Origin: Synchiropus splendidus
Taxonomy: Eukaryota; Chordata; Actinopteri; Syngnathiformes; Callionymidae
Direction: 5' to 3'
Assembly: GCF_027744825.2 (NCBI RefSeq)
Contig: NW_026527054.1
Span: 186,001 to 250,000, forward strand
DNA length: 64,000 bases
Each line of letters begins with the position of its first letter. Within the stretch, counting starts at the first letter, position 1. The notes beneath the pieces are model-generated. The model ran no database searches. It was not told the origin of the DNA and saw only the letters and a list, made by a program, of their open reading frames with translations. This document shows positions 20,326-33,087 of this stretch, piece after piece. The position numbers and the translations under genes were made by a program.

Positions 20326-21981
20326 GTTTTTACGCTTTAAATGTTGATCCTTAGTAGATCCCTACATTTACACTCTGTTTATATTAATATCATATTAACT
20401 GCTATCCGAGGTCTTGCTTCTAGATTGTATTTACATTTGTGTTGTTGTCGGTATTCTGTTTCAGCTCTCCCCTCTGGGTCTTGGCCTTTGTGGGAGACAT
20501 CGACGCCGGTTTCCTCAGTACCTCTGGATCTACTATCCGGACCGTTCCCTGCTGAAGACTCGACGTCGGCATCTGGGCTATCCGCACCTCCACAGCCACC
20601 GTCGCCGACACCATCAGCACCGCCAGCAACCACAGACAAGCCGCGGACATCGCCCCGGATACCAAAACAAAAAGAAAGAAATACTTTTCGTTTTCAGCAT
20701 TAGTCAATGTTTGAACTGTCTCTGCATTGTAGGCTAAATAATCAAAACACGTTAGTAGCTACAATATTATTTCGGGTTTAAACATTTTAGAAGTTATTTA
20801 ACATCTTATGAAGAAGTTTTTCATTCTTGAAATATTTCTTCAAGATAAAACAGTAGAAAGAAAACACTTTTTAGTCTTCACTAATAGTTCAAACGACACA
20901 GCTACCCAACTCATGCACCATTTTTTCAAAATGCGTTTAAACAGATAATTTGTACTTGTTTGAGAAATACTTTTAGTTTTCAGAATAGAACAAAAGAAAG
21001 AAATACTTTTAGTTTTCAGAAAATAAGGTTGAGTGAACAAGGATAAAACAAAAAAGAAAGAAATACTTTAGTTTTCAGCATTAGTTCAAATGACACAGCT
21101 ATTCAACTCATATGAGTTTCTGTTGAATCAGTCTATTTAATTTTACACCCTGTGTGAGTTTGAAACGATGCATTTTTAGAGTCTGTGATAACCAGTTAAT
21201 TTGCTGCGGAGACGCGAGTTCTTTCCTGGACGGTTGAATCTTCAAAAGAGACAGTCTGAAGGCGGACCTCATTGTCTTCAGACAACATTGTTTAGGCTGT
21301 AGGAAATACACTTCTGTACCTTCCACGTGTTCGTTTTCTCGTGAGAATGACAACCAAAAACACCCCAACTTAAAATCCAAAAGAATTTACTCCCTGACAG
21401 AGGCGTCTAATTACCCTAACAGAGCTCTGGGCCCGCAACTACACCTGGCTTTGCCTCAGCTCCGATGGTGTAGAGTGACAAAGACTATCTCAGGCCCTGA
21501 CCCCTTTTATTACACATTTCAGTTCATTTTGGAGTTGCAGTCTCCACTGATTGATCCTGGTCTTCTTACGGTCCAGGTCGTCATGGGTCAAATTCCAGAT
21601 CTTGTGCCGTCTCCACCACATCTGGAAACACCTTTCGAATATTTATACATCTGTCTTTAATTGGCGACAATGGCAGAGCGGATGACCCAAGCCATTCTTT
21701 TTTTGGCATCCTGCTTCTGTCACCATGTCCGTTCTCCATCTGATTATTTGTTTTACGTCGCCGCGGTTCATAACTCTGAGCTACCTAGCAGACATTGATC
21801 CTGGTCTTCTTATGGTCCAGGTCGTCATGGGTCAAATTCCAGATCTTGTGCTGTCTCCACCACATCTGGAAACACCTTTAGAATATTTATACATCTGTCT
21901 TTAATTGGCGACAATGGCAGAGTGGGTGACCCGATCCAAATCAACAAAGACGTCACCTAGGACCTACCCACACGGACGGAG

Positions 21982-21988
21982 TATTTAG
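21982..21988 (+). promoter_or_regulatory. TATA-like element before copy C start exon
   Basis: TATTTAG in CGGAGTATTTAGGTGA, about 107 nt before the ATG, conserved in copies A, C and D. Function is inferred. Confidence 0.3.
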
Positions 21989-22094
21989 GTGATCCGATTC
22001 AGACCACATTTTACATCAGTTCCGGGGTAACCTTCGCTGCTGACCAGACCTTCCAGAACTTCATCCTCCTTTCCAAAAGGACTCCAGACTACCC

Positions 22095-22664
22095 ATGGAT
22101 GCCTCTTCCTCTGCACGTCGTAGGTGAATATTTATCTGTCTATCTATCCATCTATCTATATCTATACAGTATACATATAAGTATATACATATATGTGTAT
22201 CTATGTATTTACATTTACATATATAAGTATAATAAAAACGTTACGCCATGTTTATCACGTACCATGTCTCTTTTCATTGACAGACGTCGTCACTCATCTG
22301 TGTGATGTTCATTTAACGCAGAGTGATACTGGTAAAAATATTGAATTATTTTATAATTCGTTGTTAATATCTCTATTATGTGTTACAACAGCCGCACTTC
22401 TATTTTTCAGATATTATCGCCTCCGCGAATAACTTCCCGGAGACGCTGATCGGCGCTGAGGAGCTTGAGCGGTTAATGCGTGTAACTTTTGAAGACGGAG
22501 ATGCCCGTGCGGATCTGTCGGCTGTGACTCCGAGAGCGAGTCTTCAAGACAGCGGCACCGAGGCTCAGAACACGCCGTGTATTATAATAATCGACAGCGA
22601 GGACGAGTTCGTCCGGGGCCGAGTACAGGAAATCGAGCGAAGGGGAGTAACCAACGCTCTCTGA
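22095..22664 (+). CDS. Spliced accessory protein with SUMO-interaction-like motif, copy C (108 aa)
   Basis: Predicted join 22095-22119, 22284-22331, 22411-22664, with exon lengths and phases identical to copy B. It differs from copy B by a few substitutions (for example SAVTPRASLQDSG). It keeps the IIIIDSEDEF motif, all splice signals and the full frame. With a complete upstream flank it is the best candidate for an expressed copy. Retained coding integrity in two of three copies suggests either very recent duplication or constraint. Function unknown. Confidence 0.55.
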
Positions 22665-22799
22665 GCCGTAAGCGACGGTATAATTCGGCACGGAAGACAG
22701 GACCGGCGCGAGTCATTGGTGAGAAGGAGACAGCGATTCTAATCATAATTACGATAACTAGGTAAAGAATAGCGGTATTTATTAAGTGTATATAGATGC

Positions 22800-22851
<52 letters not shown>

Positions 22852-23372
22852 ATGAAAAGGTCACCCGGAACCCGGAAATCAGACACGACCGGGAAGTCAT
22901 CCGGACCCTGTGGATGCTGATCATTCATTGAACGGGTCGCTCCAACTGTTCAACGGTGAGAGCAAAACATTCAGTTCAATAAAAAAAAAGTATTTTAACC
23001 ACAGTCTGTCGATGTATTTTATATTTAACTACCTATGTTTTTTGTTTTATTCAACGCCTGTGCGTATGAAAACAGACGATCAGTCAGAGGTCGAAGGAGT
23101 AGGGCACACGCTCGTTGATTCTTTAACTCACCAGACGCCTCAGCTGATAGGAGGTGGGAAAAAACATTTGGGAGTGATAGTTTACGTTTCACTGCTGTAT
23201 TTATTTTTTTTTTTTTTCACATGAAAACAGATACAAAGACAACGAGCACGCCACACCTTCTACCTGTCGCTTCAACACCAACACCAACACCAACGTTTGG
23301 TAAGATACGAATCTCAATTTTTTTCAACACATCTCTACCGTTCAGTATCAGTTGAATGGTTGTATGTTCGCT

Positions 23373-23408
<36 letters not shown>

Positions 23409-23559
23409 GACGTGCGTGCGTGCGTGCGTGTGTGTGTGTGTGCGTGTGTGTGTGTTTTATCTGTAATGCGGTTTGTCTATGTTCCGGCTATGTGCTTTTA
23501 GACGGTGTCATTTTACTATTGAAGGTGTTTGAGTAACTGTTGCTGCTAAGCGTCATTGT

Positions 23560-24585
23560 GATTTTACTACTATGCTTTAACGACGACTGACACTAGAGGT
23601 CGCGATTACTATTTCACACTGTGCCTTAACGACGGCGACCACTAGAGGTCGGGATTTTACTAACTGTAATGTGCTTTAACGACGGCGGCCACTAGAGGTC
23701 GTGATTTTACTAATTGTAATGTGCTTTAACGACGGCGGCCACTAGAGGTCGTGATTTTACTAACTGTAATGTGCTTTAACGACGGCGGCCACTAGAGGTC
23801 GTGGTTTTACTAACTGTAATGTGCTTTAACGACGGCGGCCACTAGAGGTCGGGATTTTACTAACTGTAATGTGCTTTAACGACGTCGGCCGCTAGAGGTC
23901 GTGATTTTACTAACTGCAATGTGCTTTAACGACGGCGGCCGCTAGAGGTCGTGATTTTACTAACTGTAATGTGCTTTAACGACGGCGGCCACTAGAGGTC
24001 GTGATTTTACTAACTGTAATGTGCTTTAACGACGGCGGCCACTAGAGGTCGTGATTTTACTAACTGTAATGTGCTTTAACGACGTCGGCCACTAGAGGTC
24101 GTGATTTTACTAACTGTAATGTGCTTTAACCACGGCGGCCACTAGAGGTCGATATTTTACTAATTGTAATGTGCTTTAACGACGGCGGCCGCTAGAGGTA
24201 GTGATTTTACTAATTGTAATGTGCTTTAACGACGGCGGCCACTAGAGGTCGTGATTTTACTAACTGTAATGTGCTTTAACGACGGCGGACGCTAGAGGTC
24301 GTGATTTTACTAACTGTAATGTGCTTTAACGACAGCGGCCGCAAGAGGTCGTGATTTTACTAACTGTAATGTGCTTTAACGACGGCGTCCACTAGAGGTC
24401 GTGATTTTACTAATTGTAATGTGCTTTAACGATGGCGGCCACTAGAGGTCGTGATTTTACTAATTGTAATGTGCTTTAACGACGGCGTCCACTAGAGGTC
24501 GTGATTTTACTAACTGTAATGTGGTTAAACGACGGCGTCCACTAGAGGTCGTGATTTTACTAATTGTAATGTGGTTTAATGACAG
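23560..24585 (+). repeat. 50-bp minisatellite, unit 2 (about 20 copies)
   Basis: Same 50-bp unit, with ACT/GCT and AACT/AATT variants interspersed in runs. It lies between exon c (donor GTAAG) and exon d. Confidence 0.95.
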
Positions 24586-24956
24586 TATACACTAGTGATT
24601 TACTATTTGTTTTTACGCTTTAAATGTTGATCCTTAGTAGATTCCTACATTTACACTCTGTTTATATTAATATCATATTAACTGCTATCCGAGGTCTTGC
24701 TTCTAGATTGTATTTACATTTGTGTTGTTGTCGGTATTCTGTTTCAGCTCTCCCCTCTGGGTCTTGGCCTTTGTGGGAGACATCGACGCCGGTTTCCTCA
24801 GTACCTCTGGATCTAGTATCCGGACCGTTCCCTGCTGAAGACTCGACGTCGGCATCTGGGCTATCCGCACCTCCACAGCCACCGTCGCCGACACCATCAG
24901 CACAGCCAGCAACCACAGACAAGCCGCGGACATCGCCCCGGATACCAAAACAAAAA

Positions 24957-25510
24957 GAAAGAAATACTTGTGTGTGTGTGTGTGTGTGCATGAAAAGATC
25001 ACCCGGAACCCGGAAATCAGACACGACCGGGAAGTTATCCGGACCCTGTGGATGCTGATCATTCATTGAACGGGTTGCTCCAACTGTTCAACGGTGAGAG
25101 CAAAACATTCAGTTCAATAAAAAAAAAGTATTTTAACCACAGTCTGTCGATGTATTTTATATTTAACTACCTATGTTTTTTGTTTTATTCAACGCCTGTG
25201 CGTATGAAAACAGACGATCAGTCAGAGGTCGAAGGAGTAGGGCACCCGCTCGTTGATTCTTAAACTCACCAGACGCCTCAGCTGATAGGAGGTGGGAAAA
25301 AACATTTTGGAGTGATAGTTTACGTTTCCCTGCTGTATTTATTTATTTATTTTTTCACATGAAAACAGATACAAAGACAACGAGCACGCCACACCTTCTA
25401 CCTGTCGCTTCAACACCAACACCAACACCAACGTTTGGTAAGATACGAATCTCAATTTTTTTCAACACATCTCTACCGTTCAGTATCAGTTGAATGGTTG
25501 TATGTTCGCT

Positions 25511-25546
<36 letters not shown>

Positions 25547-26581
25547 TACGTGCGTGCGTGCGTGCGTGTGTGTGTGCGTGTGTGTGTGTTTTATCTGTAA
25601 TGCGGTTTGTCTATGTTCCGGCTATGTGCTTTTAGACGGTGTCATTTTACTATTGAAGGTGTTTGAGTAACTGTTGCTGCTAAGCGTCATTGTGATTTTA
25701 ATACTATGCTTTAACGACGGCGGCCGCTAGAGGTCGTGATTTTACTAATTGTAATGTGCTTTAACGACGGCGGCCACTAGAGGTCGTGATTTTACTAACT
25801 GTAATGTGCTTTAACGACGGCGGCCACTACAGGTCGTGATTTTACTAATTGTAATGTGCTTTAACGACGGCGGACGCTAGAGGTCGTGATTTTACTAACT
25901 GTAATGTGCTTTAACGACAGCGGCCGCTAGAGGTCGTGATTTTACTAACTGTAATGTGCTTTAACGACGGCGGCCGCTAGAGGTCGTGATTTTACTAACT
26001 GTAATGTGCTTTAACGACGGCGGCCACTAGAGGACGTAATTTTACTAATTGTAATGTGCTTTAACGACGGCGGCCACTAGAGGTCGTGATTTTACTAACT
26101 GTTATCTGGTTTAACGACGGCGGCCGCTAGAGGTCGTGATTTTACAAATTGTAATGTGCTTTAACGATGGCGTCCACTAGAGGTCGTGATTTTACTTATT
26201 GTAAAGTGGTTTAATGAGAGTATACACTAGTGATTTACTATTTGTTTTTACGCTTTAAATGTTGATCCTTAGTAGATCCCTACATTTACACTCTGTTTAT
26301 ATTAATATCATATTAACTGCTATCGGAGGTCTTGCTTCTAGATTGTATTTACATTTGTGTTGTTGTCGGTATTCTGTTTCAGCTCTCCCCTCTGGGTCTT
26401 GGCCTTTGTGGGAGACATCGACGCCGGTTTCCTCAGTACCTCTGGATCTACTATCCGGACCGTTCCCTGCTGAAGACTCGACGTCGGCATCTGGGCTATC
26501 CGCACCTCCACAGCCACCGTCGCCGACACCATCAGCACAGCCAGCAACCACAGACAAGCCGCGGACATCGCCCCGGATACC
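24957..26581 (+). repeat. Tandem unit 3 (1.6 kb, lacks 5' gene)
   Basis: Starts at the common AAAACAAAAAG junction, then jumps straight to the (TG)n tract, so the 5' gene and its promoter are absent. Exon b has an early stop (GATTCTTAAACTC, at about 25261). Exon c and truncated exon d are present. Confidence 0.8.
25688..26220 (+). repeat. 50-bp minisatellite, unit 3 (about 10 copies)
   Basis: Same unit and position. The ATTTTACTTATTGTAAAGTGG edge variant at the 3' end is shared with units 1 and 7. Confidence 0.95.
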
Positions 26582-27147
26582 AAAACAAAAAGAAAGAAAT
26601 ACTTGTGTGTGTGTGTGTGTGTGTGCATGAAAAGATCACCCGGAACCCGGAAATCAGACACGACCGGGAAGTCATCCGGACCCTGTGGATGCTGATCATT
26701 CATTGAACGGGTCGCTCCTACTGTTCAACGGTGAGAGCAAAACATTCAGTTCAATAAAAAAAAAGTATTTTAACCACAGTCTGTCGATGTATTTTATATT
26801 TAACTACCTATGTTTTTTGTTTTATTCAACGCCTGTGCGTATGAAAACAGACGATCAGTCAGAGGTCGAAGGAGTAGGGCACCCGCTCGTTGATTCTTTA
26901 ACTCACCAGACGCCTTAGCTGATAGGAGGTGGGAAAAAACATTTTGGAGTGATAGTTTACGTTTCACTGCTGTATTTATTTATTTATTTTTTCACATGAA
27001 AACAGATACAAAGACAACGAGCACGCCACACCTTCTACCTGTCGCTTCAACACCAACACCAACACCAACGTTTGGTAAGATACGAATCTCAATTTTTTTC
27101 AACACATCTCTACCGTTCAGTATCAGTTGAATGGTTGTATGTTCGCT

Positions 27148-27183
<36 letters not shown>

Positions 27184-28771
27184 GACGTGCGTGCGTGCGT
27201 GCGTGTGTGTGTGTGTGCGTGTGTGTGTGTTTTATCTGTAATGCGGTTTGTCTATGTTCCGGCTATGTGCTTTTAGACGGTGTCATTTTACTATTGAAGG
27301 TGTTTGAGTAACTGTTGCTGCTAAGCGTCATTGTGATTTTACTACTATGCTTTAACGACGACTGACACTAGAGGTCGCGATTACTATTTCACACTGTGCC
27401 TTAACGACGGCGACCACTAGAGGTCGGGATTTTACTAACTGTAATGTGCTTTAATGACGGCGGCCACTAGAGGTCGTGATTTTACTAACTGTAATGTGCT
27501 TTAACGACGGCGGCCACTAGAGGTCGGGATTTTACTAATTGTAATGTGCTTTAACGACGGCGGCCACTAGAGGTCGTGATTTTACTAACTGTAATGTGCT
27601 TTAACGACGGCGGCCACTAGAGGTCGTGGTTTTACTAACTGTAATGTGCTTTAACGACGGCGGCCACTAGAGGTCGGGATTTTACTAACTGTAATGTGCT
27701 TTAACGACGTCGGCCGCTAGAGGTCGTGATTTTACTAACTGTAATGTGCTTTAACGACGTCGGCCACTAGAGGTCGTGATTTTACTAACTGTAATGTGCT
27801 TTAACGACGGCGGCCACTAGAGGTCGTGATTTTACTAACTGTAATGTGCTTTAACGACGTCGGCCACTAGAGGTCGTGATTTTACTAACTGTAATGTGCT
27901 TTAACCACGGCGGCCACTAGAGGTCGATATTTTACTAATTGTAATGTGCTTTAACGACGGCGGCCGCTAGAGGTAGTGATTTTACTAATTGTAATGTGCT
28001 TTAACGACGGCGGCCACTAGAGGACGTGATTTTACTAACTGTAATGTGGTTTAACGACGGCGGCCACTAGAGGTCGTGATTTTACTAATTGTAATGTGCT
28101 TTAACGACGGCGGACGCTAGAGGTCGTGATTTTACTAACTGTAATGTGCTTTAACGACAGCGGCCGCTAGAGGTCGTGATTTTACTAACTGTAATGTGCT
28201 TTAACGACGGCGTCCACTAGAGGTCGTGATTTTACTAATTGTAATGTGCTTTAACGGTGGCGGCCACTAGAGGTCGTGATTTTACTAATTGTAATGTGCT
28301 TTAACGACGGCGTCCACTAGAGGTCGTGATTTTACTAACTGTAATGTGGTTAAACGACGGCGTCCACTAGAGGTCGTGATTTTACTAATTGTAATGTGGT
28401 TTAATGACAGTATACACTAGTGATTTACTATTTGTTTTTACGCTTTTAATGTTGATCCTTAGTAGATTCCTACATTTACACTCTGTTTATATTAATATCA
28501 TATTAACTGCTATCGGAGGTCTTGCTTCTAGATTGTATTTACATTTGTATTGTTGTCGGTATTCTGTTTCAGCTCTCCCCTCTGGGTCTTGGCCTTTGTG
28601 GGAGACATCGACGCCGGTTTCCTCAGTACCTCTGGATCTACTATCCGGACCGTTCCCTGCTGAAGACTCGACGTCGGCATCTGGGCTATCCGCACCTCCA
28701 CAGCCACCGTCGCCGACACCATCAGCACAGCCAGCAACCACAGACAAGCCGCGGACATCGCCCCGGATACC
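26582..28771 (+). repeat. Tandem unit 4 (2.2 kb, lacks 5' gene)
   Basis: Same deletion form as unit 3. Exon b carries a different nonsense change (CGCCTTAGCTG, about 26913). Its minisatellite has many of the same variant copies in the same order as unit 2, so the two are closely related. Confidence 0.8.
27335..28410 (+). repeat. 50-bp minisatellite, unit 4 (about 21 copies)
   Basis: Longest block. The variant order largely parallels 23560-24585. Confidence 0.95.
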
Positions 28772-29335
28772 AAAACAAAAAGAAAGAAATACTTGTGTGT
28801 GTGTGTGTGTGTGCATGAAAAGATCACCCGGAACCCGGAAATCAGACACGACCGGGAAGTTATCCGGACCCTGTGGATGCTGATCATTCATTGAACGGGT
28901 TGCTCCAACTGTTCAACGGTGAGAGCAAAACATTCAGTTCAATAAAAAAAAAGTATTTTAACCACAGTCTGTCGATGTATTTTATATTTAACTACCTATG
29001 TTTTTTGTTTTATTCAACGCCTGTGCGTATGAAAACAGACGATCAGTCAGAGGTCGAAGGAGTAGGGCACCCGCTCGTTGATTCTTTAACTCACCAGACG
29101 CCTCAGCTGATAGGAGGTGGGAAAAAACATTTTGGAGTGATAGTTTACGTTTCACTGCTGTATTTATTTATTTATTTTTTCACCTGAAAACAGATACAAA
29201 GACAACAAGCACGCCACACCTTCTACCTGTCGCTTCAACACCAACACCAACACCAACGTTTGGTAAGATACGAATCTCAATTTTTTTCAACACATCTCTA
29301 CCGTTCAGTATCAGTTGAATGGTTGTATGTTCGCT

Positions 29336-29371
<36 letters not shown>

Positions 29372-30629
29372 GACGTGCGTACGTGCGTGCGTGCGTGCGT
29401 GTGTGTGTGTGTGCGTGTGTGTGTGCGTGTGTGTGTGTTTTATCTGTAATGCGGTTTGTCTATGTTCCGGCTATGTGCTTTTAGACGGTGTCATTTTACT
29501 ATTGAAGGTGTTTGAGTAACTGTTGCTGCTAAGCGTCATTGTGATTTTACTACTATGCTTTAACGACGACGGACACTAGAGGTCGCGATTACTATTTCAC
29601 ACTGTGCCTTAACGACGGTGACCACTAGAGGTCGGGATTTTACTAACTGTAATGTGCTTTAATGACGGCGGCCACTAGAGGTCGGGATTTTACTAACTGT
29701 AATGTGCTTTAATGACGGCGGCCACTAGAGGTCGTGATTTTACTAACTGTAATGTGCTTTAACGACGGCGGCCACTAGAGGTCGTGATTTTACTAATTGT
29801 AATGTGCTTTAACGACGGCGGCCACTAGAGGTCGTGATTTTACTAATTGTAATGTGCTTTAACGACGGCGGCCACTAGAGGTCGTGATTTTACTAATTGT
29901 AATGTGCTTTAACGACGGCGGCCACTAGAGGTCGCGATTTTACTAACTGTTATGTGCTTTAACGACGGCGGCCACTAGAGGTCGTGATTTTACTAATTGT
30001 AATGTGCTTTAACGACGGCGGCCACTAGAGGTCGTGATTTTACTAACTGTAATGTGCTTTAACGACGGCGGCCACTAGAGGTCGTGATTTTACTAATTGT
30101 AATGTGGTTTAACGACGGCGTCCACTAGAGGTCGTGATTTTACTAACTGTAATGTGGTTTAACGACGGCGGCCGCTAGAGGTCGTGATTTTACTAATTGT
30201 AATGTGCTTTAACGACGGCGGCTACTAGAGGTCGTGATTTTACTAATTGTAATGTGGTTTAATGACAGTATACACTAGTGATTTACTATTTGTTTTTACG
30301 CTTTAAATGTTGATCCTTAGTAGATCCCTACATTTACACTCTGTTTATATTAATATCATATTAACTGCTATCCGAGTTCTTGCTTCTAGATTGTATTTAC
30401 ATTTGTGTTGGTGTCGGTATTCTGTTTCAGCTCTCCCCTCTGGGTCTTGGCCTTTGTGGGAGACATCGACGCCGGTTTCCTCAGTACCTCTGGATCTACT
30501 ATCCGGACCGTTCCCTGCTGAAGACTCGACGTCGGCATCTGGGCTATCCGCACCTCCACAGCCTCCGTCGCCGACACCATCAGCACCGCCAGCAACCACA
30601 GACAAGCAGCGGACATCGCCCCGGATACC
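28772..30629 (+). repeat. Tandem unit 5 (1.9 kb, lacks 5' gene)
   Basis: Exon b is open (about 29039-29116), exon c has an intact GTAAG donor, and truncated exon d is present. The post-exon-c tract is a TG/CG-rich run (29338-29437). Confidence 0.8.
29550..30270 (+). repeat. 50-bp minisatellite, unit 5 (about 14 copies)
   Basis: Same unit and intronic position as the other blocks. Confidence 0.95.
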
Positions 30630-31957
30630 AAAACAAAAAGAAAGAAATACTTGTGTGTGTGTGTGTGTGTGTGTGCGCGTACGTGCGTCCGTGCGTGTGT
30701 GTGTGCGTGTGTGTGTGTTTTATCTGTAATGCGGTTTGTCTATGTTCCGGCTATGGGCTTTTAGACGGTGTCATTTTACTATTGAAGGTGTTTGAGTAAC
30801 TGTTGCTGCTAAGCGTCATTGTGATTTTACTACTATGCTTTAACGACGACGGACACTAGAGGTCGCGATTACTATTTCACACTATGCTTTAACGACGGCG
30901 GCCACGTGAGGTCGAGATTACTATTTCACACTATGCTTTAACGATGGCGACCACTAGAGGTCGGGATTACTAATTTACACTATGCTTTAACGACGGCGGC
31001 CACTATAGGTCGTGATTTTACTAACTGTAATGTGCTTTAACGACGGCGGCCACTAGAGGTCGTGATTTTACTAATTGTAATGTGCTTTAACGACGGCGGC
31101 CGCTAGAGGTCGTGATTTTACAAACTGTAATGTGCTTTAACGACGCCGGCCGCTAGAGGTCGTGATTTTACTAACTGCAATGTGCTTTAACGACGGCGGC
31201 CGCTAGAGGTCGTCATTTTACTAATTGTAATGTGCTTTAACGACGGCGGCTACTAGAGGTCGTGATTTTACTAATTGTAATGTGCTTTAACGCCGGCGGC
31301 CACTAGAGGTCGTGATTTTACTAACTGTAATTTGCTTTAACGACGGCGGCCACTAGAGGTCGTGATTTTACTAACTGTAATGTGTTTTAATGACGGCGGC
31401 CACTAGAGGTCGTGATTTTACTAACTGTAATGTGCTTTAACGACGGCGGCCACTAGAGGTCGTGATTTTACTAATTGTAATGTGCTTTAACGACGGCGGC
31501 CACTAGAGGTCGCGATTTTACTAACTGTAATGTGCTTTAACGACGGCGGCCACTAGAGGTCGTGATTTTACTAATTGTAAAGTGGTTTAATGAGAGTATA
31601 CACTAGTGATTTACTATTTGTTTTTACGCTTTAAATGTTGATCCTTAGTAGATCCCTACATTTACACTCTGTTTATATTAATATCATATTAACTGCTATC
31701 CGAGGTCTTGCTTCTAGATTGTATTTACATTTGTGTTGTTGTCGGTATTCTGTTTCAGCTCTCCCCTCTGGGTCTTGGCCTTTGTGGGAGACATCGACGC
31801 CGGTTTCCTCAGTACCTCTGGATCTACTATCCGGACCGTTCCCTGCTGAAGACTCGACGTCGGCATCTGGGCTATCCGCACCTCCACAGCCACCGTCGCC
31901 GACACCATCAGCACAGCCAGCAACCACAGACAAGCCGCGGACATCGCCCCGGATACC
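30630..31957 (+). repeat. Tandem unit 6 (1.3 kb, exons b and c deleted)
   Basis: From the junction it enters a TG/CG tract and continues directly into the sequence downstream of exon c. Exons a-c are therefore missing. The deletion endpoints lie within TG repeats, pointing to slippage or recombination between the two TG tracts. Confidence 0.8.
30830..31595 (+). repeat. 50-bp minisatellite, unit 6 (about 15 copies)
   Basis: Same 50-bp unit; the first three copies match the diverged copies at the start of unit 1's block. Confidence 0.95.
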
Positions 31958-32268
31958 AAAACAAAAAGAAAGAAATACTTGTGTGTGTGTGTGTGTGTGC
32001 ATGAAAAGATCACCCGGCACCCGCTCGTTGATTCTTTAACTCACCAGACGCCTCAGCTGATAGGAGGTGGGAAAAAACATTTTGGAGTGATAGTTTACGT
32101 TTCACTGCTGTATTTATTTATTTATTTTTTCACATGAAAACAGATACAAAGACAACGAGCACGCCACACCTTCTACCTGTCGCTTCAACACCAACGTAAG
32201 ATACGAATCTCAATTTTTTTCAACACATCTCTACCGTTCAGTATCAGTTGAATGGTTGTATGTTCGCT

Positions 32269-32304
<36 letters not shown>

Positions 32305-33087
32305 TACGTGCGTGCGTGCGTGTGTGTGTGTGTGCGTGTGTGTGTGTTTTATCTGTAATGCGGTTTGTCTATGTTCCGGCTATGTGCTTTTAGACGGTGT
32401 CATTTTACTATTGAAGGTGTTTGAGTAACTGTTGCTGCTAAGCGTCATTGTGATTTTACTACTATGCTTTAACGACGACGGACACTAGAGGTCGCGATTA
32501 CTATTTCACACTGTGCCTTAACGACGGCGACCACTAGAGGTCGGGATTACTATTTTACACTATGCTTTAACGACGGCGGCCACTAGAGGTCGTGATTTTA
32601 ATAACTGTAATGTGCTTTAACGACGGCGGCTACTAGAGGTCGTGATTTTACTAACTGTAATGTGGTTTAACGACGGCGTCCACTAGAGGTCGTGATTTTA
32701 CTTATTGTAAAGTGGTTTAATGAGAGTATACACTAGTGATTTACTATTTGTTTTTACGCTTTAAATGTTGATCCTTAGTAGATCCCTACATTTACACTCT
32801 GTTTATATTAATATCATATTAACTGCTATCCGAGGTCTTGCTTCTAGATTGTATTTACATTTGTGTTGTTGTCGGTATTCTGTTTCAGCTCTCCCCTCTG
32901 GGTCTTGGCCTTTGTGGGAGACATCGACGCCGGTTTCCTCAGTACCTCTGGATCTACTATCCGGACCGTTCCCTGCTGAAGACTCGACGTCGGCATCTGG
33001 GCTATCCGCACCTCCACAGCCACCGTCGCCGACACCATCAGCACCGCCAGCAACCACAGACAAGCCGCGGACATCGCCCCGGATACC
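31958..33087 (+). repeat. Tandem unit 7 (1.1 kb, exon b truncated)
   Basis: The sequence jumps from ATCACCCGG to CACCCGCTCGTTG, so only the 3' half of exon b remains. Exon c is shortened (fewer ACACCA repeats) and ends before a GTAAG. Confidence 0.8.
32455..32730 (+). repeat. 50-bp minisatellite, unit 7 (about 5 copies)
   Basis: Shortest block of the series. Confidence 0.95.

Larger units (their letters stand above)
16843..20663 (+). repeat. Tandem unit 1 of accessory locus (3.8 kb)
   Basis: Starts AAAACAAAAAGAAAGAAATAC. It holds a repeated CTTTTAGTTTTCAG spacer, the 5' gene (17588-18153), a (TG)n tract, exon b 18552-18629, exon c 18707-18775, minisatellite, an extra copy of exons b and c inserted in the minisatellite (19628-19705 and 19783-19851), more minisatellite, and truncated exon d from after TTTCAG (about 20462) to the ATACC junction. 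The donor of the first exon c is GG instead of GT, while the inserted copy keeps GTAAG. Confidence 0.8.
20664..24956 (+). repeat. Tandem unit 2 of accessory locus (4.3 kb)
   Basis: Full-length unit, including 5' flank (21176-22094), 5' gene, exons b and c, 20-copy minisatellite and truncated exon d. 20664-22000 is almost identical to 33088-34424 (offset 12,424 bp). Confidence 0.8.

Noticed and set aside
20379..20639. Minus-strand 86-134 codon ORFs over exon d in every unit
   Set aside because: They are shadows of the Pro-rich exon, with Gly/Asp-rich antisense composition, and conflict with the splice signals that support the plus strand.
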